Both the position numbers and the translations under genes were made by a program. From Lysobacter capsici (GTDB taxonomy: Bacteria > Pseudomonadota > Gammaproteobacteria > Xanthomonadales > Xanthomonadaceae): a stretch of 64,000 bases of DNA. A model generated the notes under the pieces. The model saw nothing but the letters and a program-made list of their open reading frames with translations. It made no database searches and was not told the DNA's origin. The stretch lies in assembly GCF_014779555.2 (NCBI RefSeq), contig NZ_CP094357.1:4836001-4900000 (forward strand), in the 5' to 3' direction. Each line of letters starts with the position of its first letter. Position 1 is the stretch's first letter. Below are positions 1 to 8,720 of the stretch, one piece after another.

Positions 1-1205
1 CTCTTGCCGATGTCGGCGCTGGAGGTGCCGCTGCCGTTGTCGCGCAGTTCGGTCGACTCCAGCCCCGGCATCAGCGAGGGCGCGCCTTCGCCGCCGGAGC
101 TGCCGCCGCTGCCGCGTCCGCCGAACACTTCCGACAACCGGTCGGCCAGGTCCTTGGCCTTGATGTACTTGAGTTCCATCGTGTACAGCTGGACGTTGTC
201 GCCGGCGCTGTCGATGCGGTCGAGCCAGTCCTTGATGTCGTCGAGGTAATCGGCCTGCGGGGTGATCACCATGACCGCGTTGGCGCCTTCCAGCGGCATG
301 AAGCGGAACATGCCCGAGACCGGCGACTTGCTCTGCTCGCCGAACACTTTCTCCAGATCGGCCACGACCTTGGTCGCCTTGCCCGACTGCAGCGGGAACA
401 CGCCGACCGACATGCCCGACAGCCAGTCGACGTCGAACACCTCGACCGTGCGCAGGTAGTTCTCGAGCTCGGCGCGGGTGCCGCCGACGGTGATGATGTT
501 GCGCGAGTTGTCGACGTTGACGATCGCGTTCGGGCGCGCGTACGGCTTGAGGATCTTTTCCATCTCGGTGGCCGAGATGAACTTCAACGGCACCGTGCGC
601 ACTTCGAAGCCGCGCGCGGAGGCGGCCGAATTGGTGCTCGGCGCGACGTTGCCGGCCAGCGCCTGATCGGCCGGCACGACGTTGTAGCGGCCGCCGGTGT
701 AGACCAGGCGGGCGTTGTTCCAGCTCAGCACCATCTCCAGCAGGTTCAGCGCTTCGGCCGAACTGACTTCCTTCGGCGTGGCCAGGGTGACCGTGCCCTG
801 CACGCCCGGCGCGATCACGTAGTTCTGCCCGAGCATGTCGCCGAGGATGGCCTTGACCACCGCGTGCACCGACTCGCCCTCGAAGTTGAAGCTGGCCGTG
901 CCGGTGGTCGCCGGCAAGCCCGGCGGCGGCCGCGAGGCGGCGCCGCGGTTGATGGTCTGGCCGGTGCCGCGACGGATCTGCGCCTTGGGACCCCCCTCGT
1001 CGGCCTTGCTTTCCAGGGGCTCCTGCTCGACGCCGTTATGGGTCAGGCGCGCGCCCGCCTGCTCGGTCTGCGGGCCCTTGAGCGCGGCGGGATCGCCTTC
1101 GCGCTTCACGCGCGGCGACACCACGCTGGCGCACGAGGCCAACTGCGTGGCGATGATCGCCGCGACCAGGGCATGGGTGGCGTATTGCTGAGAACGTAGC
1201 TTCAT
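1..1205 (-). CDS. xpsD: Type II secretion secretin GspD/XpsD (partial, C-terminus outside window)
   Basis: Outer-membrane secretin, the gated ring through which folded exoproteins leave the periplasm. About 401 codons are visible; the secretin barrel lies beyond the window edge. The ATG at 1205 begins a lipoprotein signal with lipobox LASC (Cys25), as expected for Xanthomonas-type XpsD. After a linker come the periplasmic N0 region (roughly residues 105-185) and repeated N1-N3 ring domains. N3 carries a Gly/Ser-rich loop (GGRGSGGSSGG). It is the last gene of the xps operon, 9 nt after xpsN. Family assignment is firm; the XpsD name rests on gene order. Confidence 0.93.
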   Translation of the reverse strand, partial: MKLRSQQYATHALVAAIIATQLASCASVVSPRVKREGDPAALKGPQTEQAGARLTHNGVEQEPLESKADEGGPKAQIRRGTGQTINRGAASRPPPGLPATTGTASFNFEGESVHAVVKAILGDMLGQNYVIAPGVQGTVTLATPKEVSSAEALNLLEMVLSWNNARLVYTGGRYNVVPADQALAGNVAPSTNSAASARGFEVRTVPLKFISATEMEKILKPYARPNAIVNVDNSRNIITVGGTRAELENYLRTVEVFDVDWLSGMSVGVFPLQSGKATKVVADLEKVFGEQSKSPVSGMFRFMPLEGANAVMVITPQADYLDDIKDWLDRIDSAGDNVQLYTMELKYIKAKDLADRLSEVFGGRGSGGSSGGEGAPSLMPGLESTELRDNGSGTSSADIGK

Positions 1206-1214
1206 GCGTTCACT

Positions 1215-2030
1215 CTACGGCGTGTTGGCCGGGGGTTGAGCGGCTTGCTGCTGCCGCAGTTGCGCGCGTCGCGCCTCGATCCGCTTGCGGATGGCTTCCA
1301 TCTGCGCCTGCTCGGTGAGCGGCGCGGAGGTATTGCTGTCGGTCGGTGCTGCGCTCGGTGACGGTGAGGGTTGCGACGGCGGTGGCGGGGTCTGCGACAT
1401 CTGCGGCGAGCGATTGGCCGGCGGCGGCGGCGCGATCGGCCCGGCCGGCGGCACGGTGCGTCCGATCGGCTGCGCGCCCGGGCTGCCCGGCGGCGGCGAA
1501 GCGACCGCGGTCGGCGGCTGCCCGCCCTGGCCGTTGAAGATGCGCAGGTCGAGTTCGCGCCGGCCCTCGGGGCCTTCGAACACCGCCCGGCGCGGCTCCA
1601 GCGAGGTCAGGCGCCAGGCCGGGTGCGACTCGGGCACTTCGCCGAGCTTGACCCGCACCGACTCGCTGCCGTCGGCCGGCTGCAAAAACGCCATCGACAA
1701 CTGCGGGGTGATCAGCACGCTGGTCAGCAGGTAGTCGAACGTGGCCGCCTGGTTCTCGCCCTCGCCCTTGCCCTGCATGAAGAACGGCTTGGGCCGGCGG
1801 TCGTCCACGAACAACGGGCGCGAGGCGATCTCGCCGTACTGGCTCAGCGGGCCGAGCGTGTCGGTCGGACTCTTCTGCACCTGCGGCAAGGGTTTGACCA
1901 GGGCCGGGTCTTCGGCCAGCGGATCGACCTGGCGCCCCATGCCGGCCAGGGCCAACACCCAGGTCAGCAAGGCCCAGCCGGCCGCGGTGGCCAGCAACCA
2001 GGTGCGCGGGCTGGCGTCGTCAAGGCGCAT
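1215..2030 (-). CDS. xpsN: Type II secretion protein XpsN (GspC-like)
   Basis: Inner-membrane anchored periplasmic component that links the inner-membrane platform to the secretin, filling the GspC role in Xanthomonas-type systems. The 271-aa product has one N-terminal membrane segment (about residues 10-30), a homology region near the sequence SRPLFVDDRRP, and a long Pro/Ser/Thr-rich tail ending in a Gln/Arg-rich helix. I chose the ATG at 2030 because GGAG lies 6 nt upstream; an ATG at 2066 is also in frame but has no such site. It overlaps gspM by 11 nt and sits between M and D, the order that distinguishes the xps cluster. Confidence 0.85.
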   Translation of the reverse strand: MRLDDASPRTWLLATAAGWALLTWVLALAGMGRQVDPLAEDPALVKPLPQVQKSPTDTLGPLSQYGEIASRPLFVDDRRPKPFFMQGKGEGENQAATFDYLLTSVLITPQLSMAFLQPADGSESVRVKLGEVPESHPAWRLTSLEPRRAVFEGPEGRRELDLRIFNGQGGQPPTAVASPPPGSPGAQPIGRTVPPAGPIAPPPPANRSPQMSQTPPPPSQPSPSPSAAPTDSNTSAPLTEQAQMEAIRKRIEARRAQLRQQQAAQPPANTP

Positions 2031-2754
2031 CGGTGGCTCCGGCGGCGGGTTCGGGACGATCGGCATCAGCCGCGCCAGCGCTCGCGGGCGCCGCGGCGGC
2101 CGGCGCGGGCGCCGGGGTCGGACGCAGGTAGCCGTACAGATCGAAGCTCACGTCCAGGCCGCCGTCGTTGGCCGGGCCGGCGGTGCCGGGCACGAAATAG
2201 CCGCGCGTCGACAACAGATTGAGATTGCCGACGAACAGCCGCGGCGAACCGCTTTCCAGCGAATGCAGCACCGCCGCGGTTTCCGGCGCGCCGCAGCGCA
2301 GGCGCACCTGCACGACCACGCGCGCGTAGCGGTCGCGGCGCGGTTCGGCCAAGGGCGAACGGTTGACGATGCCGCAGCTGCGATTGCCGGGGCTGGCCTG
2401 CAGCACCACGGTCTCCAGGCGCTGGACCAGGCCGGCGGTGGCCAGTTCGGCGGTCGCCTCGGGCAGGAAGCCCGGGCGGGTTTCCTGCTGCTTGCGCACC
2501 AGTTCCAGGCGCTGCTTGATCTGCGGCGCCTGCTTGAGCTCCATGCGCTGGCGCAGTTCGCGTTCGCGCAGGCTTTCGAGCGAATCACCGGCTTCCATCA
2601 TCGGCACCGTCCACCACGGGTGGATCAGCACCGCATAGGCGATGGCGAGCGCGCCCAGCAGCAGGCCCAGGGCCAGCCAGCGGTCGCGGTCGGCGGTCAA
2701 TGCGCGCAGACGGTTCATGCCCGACGCGGCGGCCACGGTCGACTTAGGGGCCAC
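2020..2754 (-). CDS. xpsM: Type II secretion protein GspM
   Basis: Bitopic inner-membrane protein of the assembly platform that pairs with GspL. The 244-aa product has a short cytoplasmic start, a membrane segment near residues 27-45, a charged coiled-coil stretch (about 60-95, rich in Arg/Glu/Gln) and a periplasmic ferredoxin-like domain, then an Ala/Pro-rich tail. The chosen GTG start at 2754 has GGAGG 7 nt upstream and overlaps the gspL stop by 11 nt. An internal ATG at 2718 is possible but has a poor ribosome site. Confidence 0.87.
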   Translation of the reverse strand: MAPKSTVAAASGMNRLRALTADRDRWLALGLLLGALAIAYAVLIHPWWTVPMMEAGDSLESLRERELRQRMELKQAPQIKQRLELVRKQQETRPGFLPEATAELATAGLVQRLETVVLQASPGNRSCGIVNRSPLAEPRRDRYARVVVQVRLRCGAPETAAVLHSLESGSPRLFVGNLNLLSTRGYFVPGTAGPANDGGLDVSFDLYGYLRPTPAPAPAAAAPASAGAADADRPEPAAGATDAP

Positions 2755-3928
2755 GCGCGGCCTCCGGGGTCTGCGGTTTCGGCGGGCCGATCTCGGCGGT
2801 CAGGGTGAAGCGGTCGCGATTGGTCGCGGGGTCCGGCTGGACCGCGCCGGTCAACGCCGGCGAACGCCACAGCTTGGTGCCCTGCAACTTGCCGATCAGC
2901 GAGGACGCCTCGCGGCTCAGGCCGATCATCAGCAGGCTCTCGTCTTCGATCGCGAGTTTTTCCAGATACGTGGTGTCGGGCATGCGCCGGCTGAGTTCGT
3001 CGATGATTTCCACGGTGCTCGGGCGCGCGGCGCGGGTGCGGTCGAGGAAGGCCTGGCCTTCGATCAGATCCACCAGCTGCTGGCGCTGGGTCGAGGCCTG
3101 ACGCGCGGCGGCGGCGTTCTTGGCGATGGTCTGCTGCAGGTCGTCGATCGCGGCGCGGCGGTTTTCCAGCACCTGCCACATCGCCGCGGCCAGCGCGAAC
3201 AGCGCCACCGCGGCCAGGGCCAGGTTCCAGAAACGGAACGGGTCGCTGCGGGTGCGCCGCTGCGACGGCGGCAGCAGGTTGACGCCGAGCGGCACGCCGT
3301 CGGCGCCGGCCACTTCGATGCCCGACAGGGTCGAGGCCAGCGGGCCGATCTTGGCCAGCTGCGGATCCAGCGCCTGGCGCGGCACCGCGACCAGTTCGGC
3401 GTCGAGCTGGCCGTCGCCGTCGCGGCGCGCGAGCACGCGCGCGTCGTAGGCGACCGCGTCGGCGGTGAACGGGGTCTGCCGGTCGATTTCGAAACCCACC
3501 ACATCGCGCAGCCGATCGGCCGCGGCCGCCGGCAAGGTCAAGCGCCGACGCAGGCTGGCGGCGGGCGGCAACAACAGCCACCGCGGCAGATCGCCGATGC
3601 GTGGCGGCAGCAACGGCGCCAGCGGGTCGGCCACGATCGTCCCGGCGCCGGCCTCGGCCGGCGCATTGAGATCGGCCAGGCTCGGCAGCACCGCCAGATC
3701 GCGCACTTCGCTGCCCTGCTGCAGGCGCAGATGCACGCTGTCGCCGTCGACCTGCAACAGCAGGCGACCGCGATCCACGCCCAGCGCCTGACGCGCGCGC
3801 AGCGGCAACCACGAGGCGAGGGTGCGTCCCCACCACGAGAAAAAGCCGCCCGCTCCCGGTGCAAGCCGCGCGCTCAGACTTCTCAACCGGTTGGCGCCCA
3901 ACCGGCTTTCGGCAACTTGCGAGTTCAT
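2744..3928 (-). CDS. xpsL: Type II secretion protein GspL
   Basis: Inner-membrane protein whose cytoplasmic actin-like domain recruits the ATPase GspE and whose periplasmic domain binds GspM. The 394-aa product has a long cytoplasmic N-terminal part, a single membrane helix near residues 230-250 and a periplasmic coiled-coil followed by a PilN-like domain. The ATG at 3928 overlaps the gspK stop as ATGA; a purine-rich GGAGGAGGGAG lies about 12 nt upstream. A TTG at 3952 could extend the frame, but ATG is preferred. Confidence 0.88.
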   Translation of the reverse strand: MNSQVAESRLGANRLRSLSARLAPGAGGFFSWWGRTLASWLPLRARQALGVDRGRLLLQVDGDSVHLRLQQGSEVRDLAVLPSLADLNAPAEAGAGTIVADPLAPLLPPRIGDLPRWLLLPPAASLRRRLTLPAAAADRLRDVVGFEIDRQTPFTADAVAYDARVLARRDGDGQLDAELVAVPRQALDPQLAKIGPLASTLSGIEVAGADGVPLGVNLLPPSQRRTRSDPFRFWNLALAAVALFALAAAMWQVLENRRAAIDDLQQTIAKNAAAARQASTQRQQLVDLIEGQAFLDRTRAARPSTVEIIDELSRRMPDTTYLEKLAIEDESLLMIGLSREASSLIGKLQGTKLWRSPALTGAVQPDPATNRDRFTLTAEIGPPKPQTPEAARGP

Positions 3929-4848
3929 CGTGATGAAGCTCCCTCCTCCCAACGCAGCGGTGTGTAGGTCATTCCCGGTAAGGGACTCCCCCCCGCTCGC
4001 ACGACCACCCGCAACACCGATTCGCGGCCATCCGCCAGCCGTGCACGGCTGTCGATACTATAGGTTCCGCTGCGTTCGCCGACGAGGCCGGCGAGTTCGC
4101 CACCGCCCCCCGCACCCGGCAACTGTGATCCGGGCTGCGTTCTGCGCCGCTGCTCGACAAGCTGGGCGCCATTCATCCCCATAGCATTGAGCACTTCGAC
4201 CGATGCGAACGCAGGCTCGGGCCGGGTCCGGCCGCTGTAAACCGTGACGTGCGGCTCGATCCTGGCATACAGCGCCGGAGTGATGCCCAGCACCTGCTCC
4301 AGTTCGGCCACGCTTTCGAATTCGGCATCCTTGGCCCCATAAGGTCGTCCCGCCGACGCGTAGTCGGCATCTTCCGCGCCACCGGCCGGCTGCGTCAGGG
4401 TATCGGCATCGCGCCAGTCGATGATCGCCGCGGCCAGTCGCGCCGCCTCGGATTGCTCGAGCTTGCCCGCGCCCTGGATCAACGCGGTCAGCAGCGCCGC
4501 GTCGGCCTGGTTGAGATCGATCTTGCCGTTCTCGTCGACGATGGTGATCTCCAGCTTGGCATCGCCATATGTCCAGCGATGCGGGCGCCCGTCGGGCTGC
4601 CACTGCAATTTCTGATCGGTCATCGCCACCCGGGTCATCGCGTACTCCAGCCCGGCGCGCGCCGCGTTCTGCGCGACCAGGCCGCGCACCATCACCCGGC
4701 CCTGCAGGTTCTCGGTGCGCGCGCTCAGCGCGAACGCGCCGATCAGCGCGGTCAGCAGCGCGATCATCCACATCACGAGCAGCAACGCCGCGCCGCGCGC
4801 GCCGCGGCGAGCCGCGAGAGAGACTGCGACGACGGCGCGCGGACCCAT
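3925..4848 (-). CDS. xpsK: Type II secretion minor pseudopilin GspK
   Basis: Large minor pseudopilin that caps the pseudopilus tip together with GspI and GspJ. The 307-aa product begins with a short leader ending in Gly, then AALLLVMWMIALLTALIGAF, the hydrophobic prepilin helix. It lacks the Glu at position +5 that the other pseudopilins have, as is usual for GspK. A large soluble domain follows with helix-hairpin-helix-like segments (DLNQADAALLTALI). The start overlaps the gspJ stop by one base (TGATG). Confidence 0.9.
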   Translation of the reverse strand: MGPRAVVAVSLAARRGARGAALLLVMWMIALLTALIGAFALSARTENLQGRVMVRGLVAQNAARAGLEYAMTRVAMTDQKLQWQPDGRPHRWTYGDAKLEITIVDENGKIDLNQADAALLTALIQGAGKLEQSEAARLAAAIIDWRDADTLTQPAGGAEDADYASAGRPYGAKDAEFESVAELEQVLGITPALYARIEPHVTVYSGRTRPEPAFASVEVLNAMGMNGAQLVEQRRRTQPGSQLPGAGGGGELAGLVGERSGTYSIDSRARLADGRESVLRVVVRAGGSPLPGMTYTPLRWEEGASSR

Positions 4849-5528
4849 CACAGCTCCGGCACGAAACCGCCGGCCGAGGCGGTGGCCAGCGGCAGCGAGA
4901 CGATCAGCGGCGGCCAATCGCGGCCATCGCGATCGGTAAGCGTGACTTCGACGAACAACGGCAGCTGATCCGGGGTTTGCCAACGTTCCTGCCATTCGCC
5001 CAACTGGCCGCGCTGGGGATCGATCGCGCGATAACGAAAACGCGCCGACTTCAAGCCATCGACCAACAGCTCCGGCGGACGCTCGCGCGCTTCCTTGATC
5101 GTCTCGCCGGCCAGCACCATCGACAGCGACAGCACCATGCGGGTCTGGTCGCCGTCGGTCTCGATCGCGAAATCGTGCAGATAGGGGCCGCCCTGGCCGA
5201 GGTAATCGGGCAGGTCGGCGACGAAACGCAGGCGATCGGGTTCGCCGACGAAACGCTGCGGCACCGCGGTGCTCTGGTCGAACGCGAACGGAATCGGCCG
5301 GGTCGCGGCGATGCGCTTGCGCAGGAAGCCTTCGACCGCGCGTTCGCGCTCGCTGCGCTGGGCGAGCACTTCGCCGCGGGTGGCGGTCTTGGTCGCCGCC
5401 GACAAGGTCGCGAACGCCAGGGTCAGGCCGGCGACCAGCAACACCATCGCCAGCAACACCTCGATCAGGGTGAAGCCGCGCGCCTGCGCCGTCGGCCGCG
5501 ATCGCGCGAACCGCCGCGCGCGCCTCAC
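4848..5528 (-). CDS. xpsJ: Type II secretion minor pseudopilin GspJ
   Basis: Minor pseudopilin of the pseudopilus tip complex. The 226-aa product has a leader ending RG, then FTLIEVLLAMVLLVAGLTL, the classic class III cleavage site and helix with Glu at +5. A GTG start at 5528 is inferred because it overlaps the gspI stop as GTGA and gives a normal leader of about 17 residues. The frame is open further upstream, but that would read through most of gspI and give an unusual Arg-rich leader. Confidence 0.87.
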   Translation of the reverse strand: MRRARRFARSRPTAQARGFTLIEVLLAMVLLVAGLTLAFATLSAATKTATRGEVLAQRSERERAVEGFLRKRIAATRPIPFAFDQSTAVPQRFVGEPDRLRFVADLPDYLGQGGPYLHDFAIETDGDQTRMVLSLSMVLAGETIKEARERPPELLVDGLKSARFRYRAIDPQRGQLGEWQERWQTPDQLPLFVEVTLTDRDGRDWPPLIVSLPLATASAGGFVPEL

Positions 5529-6028
5529 AACGACACCTCGTTCGACGCCGCGCTGCTGCGCAACGAGCGCAGGAACAGACGCCGGCCGGCTCCACCGTCG
5601 CCCCACTCCACCGCGAGCTGCACTTCGAACAGGCGCGGCGCATTGGGATCGATCGGCTGCGACGACGACGCCGGCAGCGGGTCGCGCCATTGGGCGACGC
5701 CGAGCGTCCAGCGATAACGGCCGTTTTCGAAATCGCCGCTGCGCTGGCCCGGCTTGAGCGGTTGCCCGACCCCGACCTGATCCATCAGCGACTGCGCGTA
5801 CAACGCGGCGCGGCCGGCGTCGCTGGACCAGCGCACCTGCTTGGCCGCCCCCGACAAGGTGCCCAGCAATAAGGTCAGCGCCATCGCCAGCAAGGCGAAC
5901 GCAACGATCACTTCGAGCAAGGTGTAGCCATGCTGGCGCAGCGATGTTGCGCGATGCACGCCGCGCGCCGCACGCGAGGATCGCGCCGACCGCACCGAAT
6001 CGGGCGACGACGGCCGCCGCGCGTTCAT
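5525..6028 (-). CDS. xpsI: Type II secretion minor pseudopilin GspI
   Basis: Minor pseudopilin that nucleates the tip complex with GspJ and GspK. The 167-aa product begins MNARRPSSPD, has a longish basic leader ending HG, then YTLLEVIVAFALLAMALTLL. The start ATG overlaps the gspH stop as ATGA, which fixes it in preference to an ATG 63 nt upstream. The rest is a compact beta-rich domain (NGRYRWTLGVAQW). Conserved position between H and J supports the call. Confidence 0.88.
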   Translation of the reverse strand: MNARRPSSPDSVRSARSSRAARGVHRATSLRQHGYTLLEVIVAFALLAMALTLLLGTLSGAAKQVRWSSDAGRAALYAQSLMDQVGVGQPLKPGQRSGDFENGRYRWTLGVAQWRDPLPASSSQPIDPNAPRLFEVQLAVEWGDGGAGRRLFLRSLRSSAASNEVSL

Positions 6029-6591
6029 CGCGGCGCCTCGCCGCGCTTGAGTTTGACTTCGCCGGTCAGCCAGGCCACGTCGACATTCCACGCCGCCTGC
6101 TTGGCGCTGAGCTTGACCCGGCCGCCGGTGGACGCGCCGTCGGCGAAGAACATGATCGCGCCTTCGCCGCGGCGCGGCTGGACTTCGCGCGCACCGGTGA
6201 AAACGATGCCGAGCGCCTTGGGAATATCGCCGCTGCGCCCGTTCGGCGCGGTCCAGGTATGCGCGGCCGGATCGATGGTGAACTTCTGCGAGCGCCCGGT
6301 CGCGATCGCCTGGCTGCGCGTGTAACGCAGCTGCGAGGCGATTTCCTTGGACGCCGAACGCAACTGCATGCCGGCCATGCCGCCGTTCATCATGCCCACC
6401 GTCAGCACGCCGATGCCGGCGATCAACGCGATCACCAGCAGCATTTCCAGCAGCGACATGCCGCCTTGGCGACGGGCCGCGCGCGCCGGCATCGGCAGGC
6501 GCGCGCGCGAACCCGCGCGTGCGCTGTGCGCCGCGGCCGGGTCCCCTCGCCCTCCTCGGGCGGAGGGACTGTGCCGCGGGCGGATGCTCAT
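6025..6591 (-). CDS. xpsH: Type II secretion minor pseudopilin GspH
   Basis: Minor pseudopilin thought to join the tip to the GspG shaft. The 188-aa reading has a very long basic leader before the cleavage site GG/MSLLEMLLVIALIAGIGVL. An internal ATG at 6492 (MPARAARRQGG) would give an 11-residue leader that is more typical, and I see no clear ribosome site for either. The first 33 residues should be treated as uncertain. Position +1 is Met rather than Phe, as in the gspG product here. Confidence 0.84.
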   Translation of the reverse strand: MSIRPRHSPSARGGRGDPAAAHSARAGSRARLPMPARAARRQGGMSLLEMLLVIALIAGIGVLTVGMMNGGMAGMQLRSASKEIASQLRYTRSQAIATGRSQKFTIDPAAHTWTAPNGRSGDIPKALGIVFTGAREVQPRRGEGAIMFFADGASTGGRVKLSAKQAAWNVDVAWLTGEVKLKRGEAPR

Positions 6592-6613
6592 TGGATGCGC
6601 AGTCGGTGACTAC

Positions 6614-7069
6614 TCAGTTGTTCTTGATGTCGCCGTCGACGCTGGTGCCGCCGGCCTTGCCGTCCTTGCCGTAGCTGACCAGGTCGTAGGGGCCGCTTTC
6701 GCCCGGCGCTCGGTATTCGATCGGATGGCCCCACGGATCCTTGAGCTCGGCGTCCTTCGCGTACGGACCCAGCCAGCCGTTGGCGTCGGCCGGCGCCTTG
6801 ACCAGTTCCTCGAGCGAGGACGGCAGGCGGCCGGTGTCCATCTGGAACGAATCGATCTTGCCGGCCAGGGTCTGCACCTGGCCCTTGGCGAGGTTGTAGT
6901 CGCCGCGGTCCTTGCCGCCGAGCACGCGGTTGCCGACGAACGCCAGCACCGCGCCGATCAGCACGATCACGATGATGATCTCGATCAGGCTCATGCCGCG
7001 CTGGCCGGCCGGAGACGGGGAACGGGTGAGGCGGCGGCTGTTCGAACGGGATTTGCGCATGTCGGTCAT
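6614..7069 (-). CDS. xpsG: Type II secretion major pseudopilin GspG
   Basis: Major pseudopilin that forms the shaft of the pseudopilus. The 151-aa product has a basic leader ending QRG, then MSLIEIIIVIVLIGAVLAF with Glu at +5, a long helix, and the conserved C-terminal calcium-binding loop style ending (KDPWGHPIEY, then GPYDLVSYGKDGKAGGTSVDGDI). The MSLIE start of the mature protein replaces the usual FTLIE. It is separated from gspF by 317 bp, the only large gap in the operon. Confidence 0.93.
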   Translation of the reverse strand: MTDMRKSRSNSRRLTRSPSPAGQRGMSLIEIIIVIVLIGAVLAFVGNRVLGGKDRGDYNLAKGQVQTLAGKIDSFQMDTGRLPSSLEELVKAPADANGWLGPYAKDAELKDPWGHPIEYRAPGESGPYDLVSYGKDGKAGGTSVDGDIKNN

Positions 7070-7386
7070 CCGTTAGGAGGGGATTCGGGCTAATGCTGGA
7101 CTGGTAACGTCTCGCGGACGCGGACGGGGTTGAGCCTTGCTCAGGAATTCTGTTCCGCGACGATTTGCAAAGTTCACCGGCCGCCGCCGCGCGGTCGCGT
7201 CGGTACAGCCTGCGTTCAACGCCGGCACATGAACAGGCGGCGAAGCGTGACCGGTAGCGACCTTTGCATGACGGGAACGCAGACTTTCGGACACGGTCGC
7301 GGCAAGCCGGTGCTCAACTTCGGAAGGCGCACGCGGGCGCTGGCGGTTCTTCGCGACGAAGGCGTCAGGGCGCGAGTCGGTCATGG
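7070..7386. other. 317-bp gap between gspF and gspG
   Basis: No convincing gene is present; the open frames here are extensions of shadows of gspF. The stretch around 7141-7175 is locally AT-richer (GGAATTCTG, GATTTGCAAAG in plus orientation) than its surroundings, which would suit a promoter for the G-to-D part of the operon. No good -35/-10 pair could be matched. Confidence 0.5.
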
Positions 7387-8604
7387 TCAACCGATCGAGT
7401 TGGTGAGGTCGTACAGCGGCAGCAGCACCGCCATCACCACCGTGCCGACGATGCCGGCCAGCACCACGGTCACGATCGGCACCAGCGCCGCGAGCATCCG
7501 GTCCAGGGCCATGCCGGTGTCTTGCTCGAAGGTCTCGGCGGTCTTCATCAGCATCGCGTCGAGCGCGCCGGATTCCTCGCCGACCTGGATCATCTGCAGC
7601 GCCAGCCGCGGGAACCGCTTGCCCTTGGACAAGGCGGTCGACAGCGACACGCCGTTCTTGACCTCTTCGGCGGCGGCGTCGACGTCGGCGGCCAGCACCC
7701 GGTTGTTGAGCACGTTGCGGCCGATGCCGATCGCGGTCATCAGCGGCACGCCGTTGCGCACCAGGGTGCCCAGGGTGCGGGTCAGGCGCGCGGTCTCGAT
7801 CTTGCCGATCAGCGCGCCGACGAACTTGCGCTTGAGCAGCCAGCCGTCGAGCGCCTCGCGGAACGCCGGGTCGCGGCGCTTGCGATCGAACCACAGCACC
7901 GCCAGCGCCGGCACCGCGATCAGCACGATCCACCAATTGCGCACGAACAGGCCCAGCCACAGGATCACCTGGGTGAACATCGGCAGCTCGGCGTCGAGGC
8001 TTTCGTACATCTGGCCGAACTGCGGCACCACGTAACCGAGCAGGAACATCAGGCTGGCGCCGACCATGCACAGCAGGATCGCCGGATAGATCAGCGCATT
8101 GATCACCCGGCCCTGCATGACCCGGCTGCGCTCGAGATAATCGTCGAGCCGGGACAGGGTTTCGTGCAGATTGCCGCCGGCCTCGCCGGCCCGGACCATG
8201 TTGATGTACAGGCGCGAAAAGGTGCCGTGCTGGCGCTCGAGCGCCACCGACAGCGACGTGCCGCCGCGCACCGCGTCGCGGATGTCGGCGACCGTGCTCT
8301 TGGCCGCCTCGTCCTCGGGCAGGTCGAGCAGGATGGTCAGCGCGCGATCCAGCGGCTGGCCCGCGCCGAGCAGGGTCGACAACTGCTGGGTGAACTGCAC
8401 CAGCCGCGCGCCGGTGAACGCCTTGGGCTTGAACAGCCCCTTCCACGACGACGACGCCCCGGCCTCGGAGGCGAGCTTGGCCTCCACCGGCAGATGCCCC
8501 TGTTCCTGCAGGCGCTGCACGACCTCGACGTTGCTGGCGGCCTCCATCTGGCCATCCAGCATTTCGCCGCGCGCGTTCAGGGCTTTGTAGTGGAACAGAG
8601 GCAT
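7387..8604 (-). CDS. xpsF: Type II secretion inner-membrane protein GspF
   Basis: Polytopic core of the assembly platform around which GspE works. The 405-aa length matches the family. It has two repeated cytoplasmic helical domains, each starting with the FTRQLA-like motif (here FTQQLSTLLGAGQPLDRAL, then a second copy around LTRTLGTLVRNGVPL), and three membrane helices near residues 170-190, 220-240 and the C-terminus. The ATG at 8604 is the natural start (MPLFHYKALNARGE). It lies downstream of gspE, separated by an inverted pair of GGGAATC repeats. Confidence 0.93.
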   Translation of the reverse strand: MPLFHYKALNARGEMLDGQMEAASNVEVVQRLQEQGHLPVEAKLASEAGASSSWKGLFKPKAFTGARLVQFTQQLSTLLGAGQPLDRALTILLDLPEDEAAKSTVADIRDAVRGGTSLSVALERQHGTFSRLYINMVRAGEAGGNLHETLSRLDDYLERSRVMQGRVINALIYPAILLCMVGASLMFLLGYVVPQFGQMYESLDAELPMFTQVILWLGLFVRNWWIVLIAVPALAVLWFDRKRRDPAFREALDGWLLKRKFVGALIGKIETARLTRTLGTLVRNGVPLMTAIGIGRNVLNNRVLAADVDAAAEEVKNGVSLSTALSKGKRFPRLALQMIQVGEESGALDAMLMKTAETFEQDTGMALDRMLAALVPIVTVVLAGIVGTVVMAVLLPLYDLTNSIG

Positions 8605-8608
8605 AGAC

Positions 8609-8717
8609 GGGAATCGGGAATGGAGAGTCGGGAATCGGTCAGAGCGAAAGCGTCAGCGTGCGGGATGACAGCGAGTCGGGACGACCACGATTCCCGATTC
8701 CCCATTTCCGATTCCCG
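8609..8717. repeat. Inverted pair of (GGGAATC)n repeats between gspE and gspF
   Basis: Arm 1 at about 8609-8638 reads GGGAATC-type units on the plus strand; arm 2 at about 8689-8717 reads the same on the minus strand. The pair could form a long cruciform or hairpin in the E-F mRNA. Members of the same family recur at many gene boundaries in this window. Confidence 0.8.
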
Positions 8718-8720
8718 GCA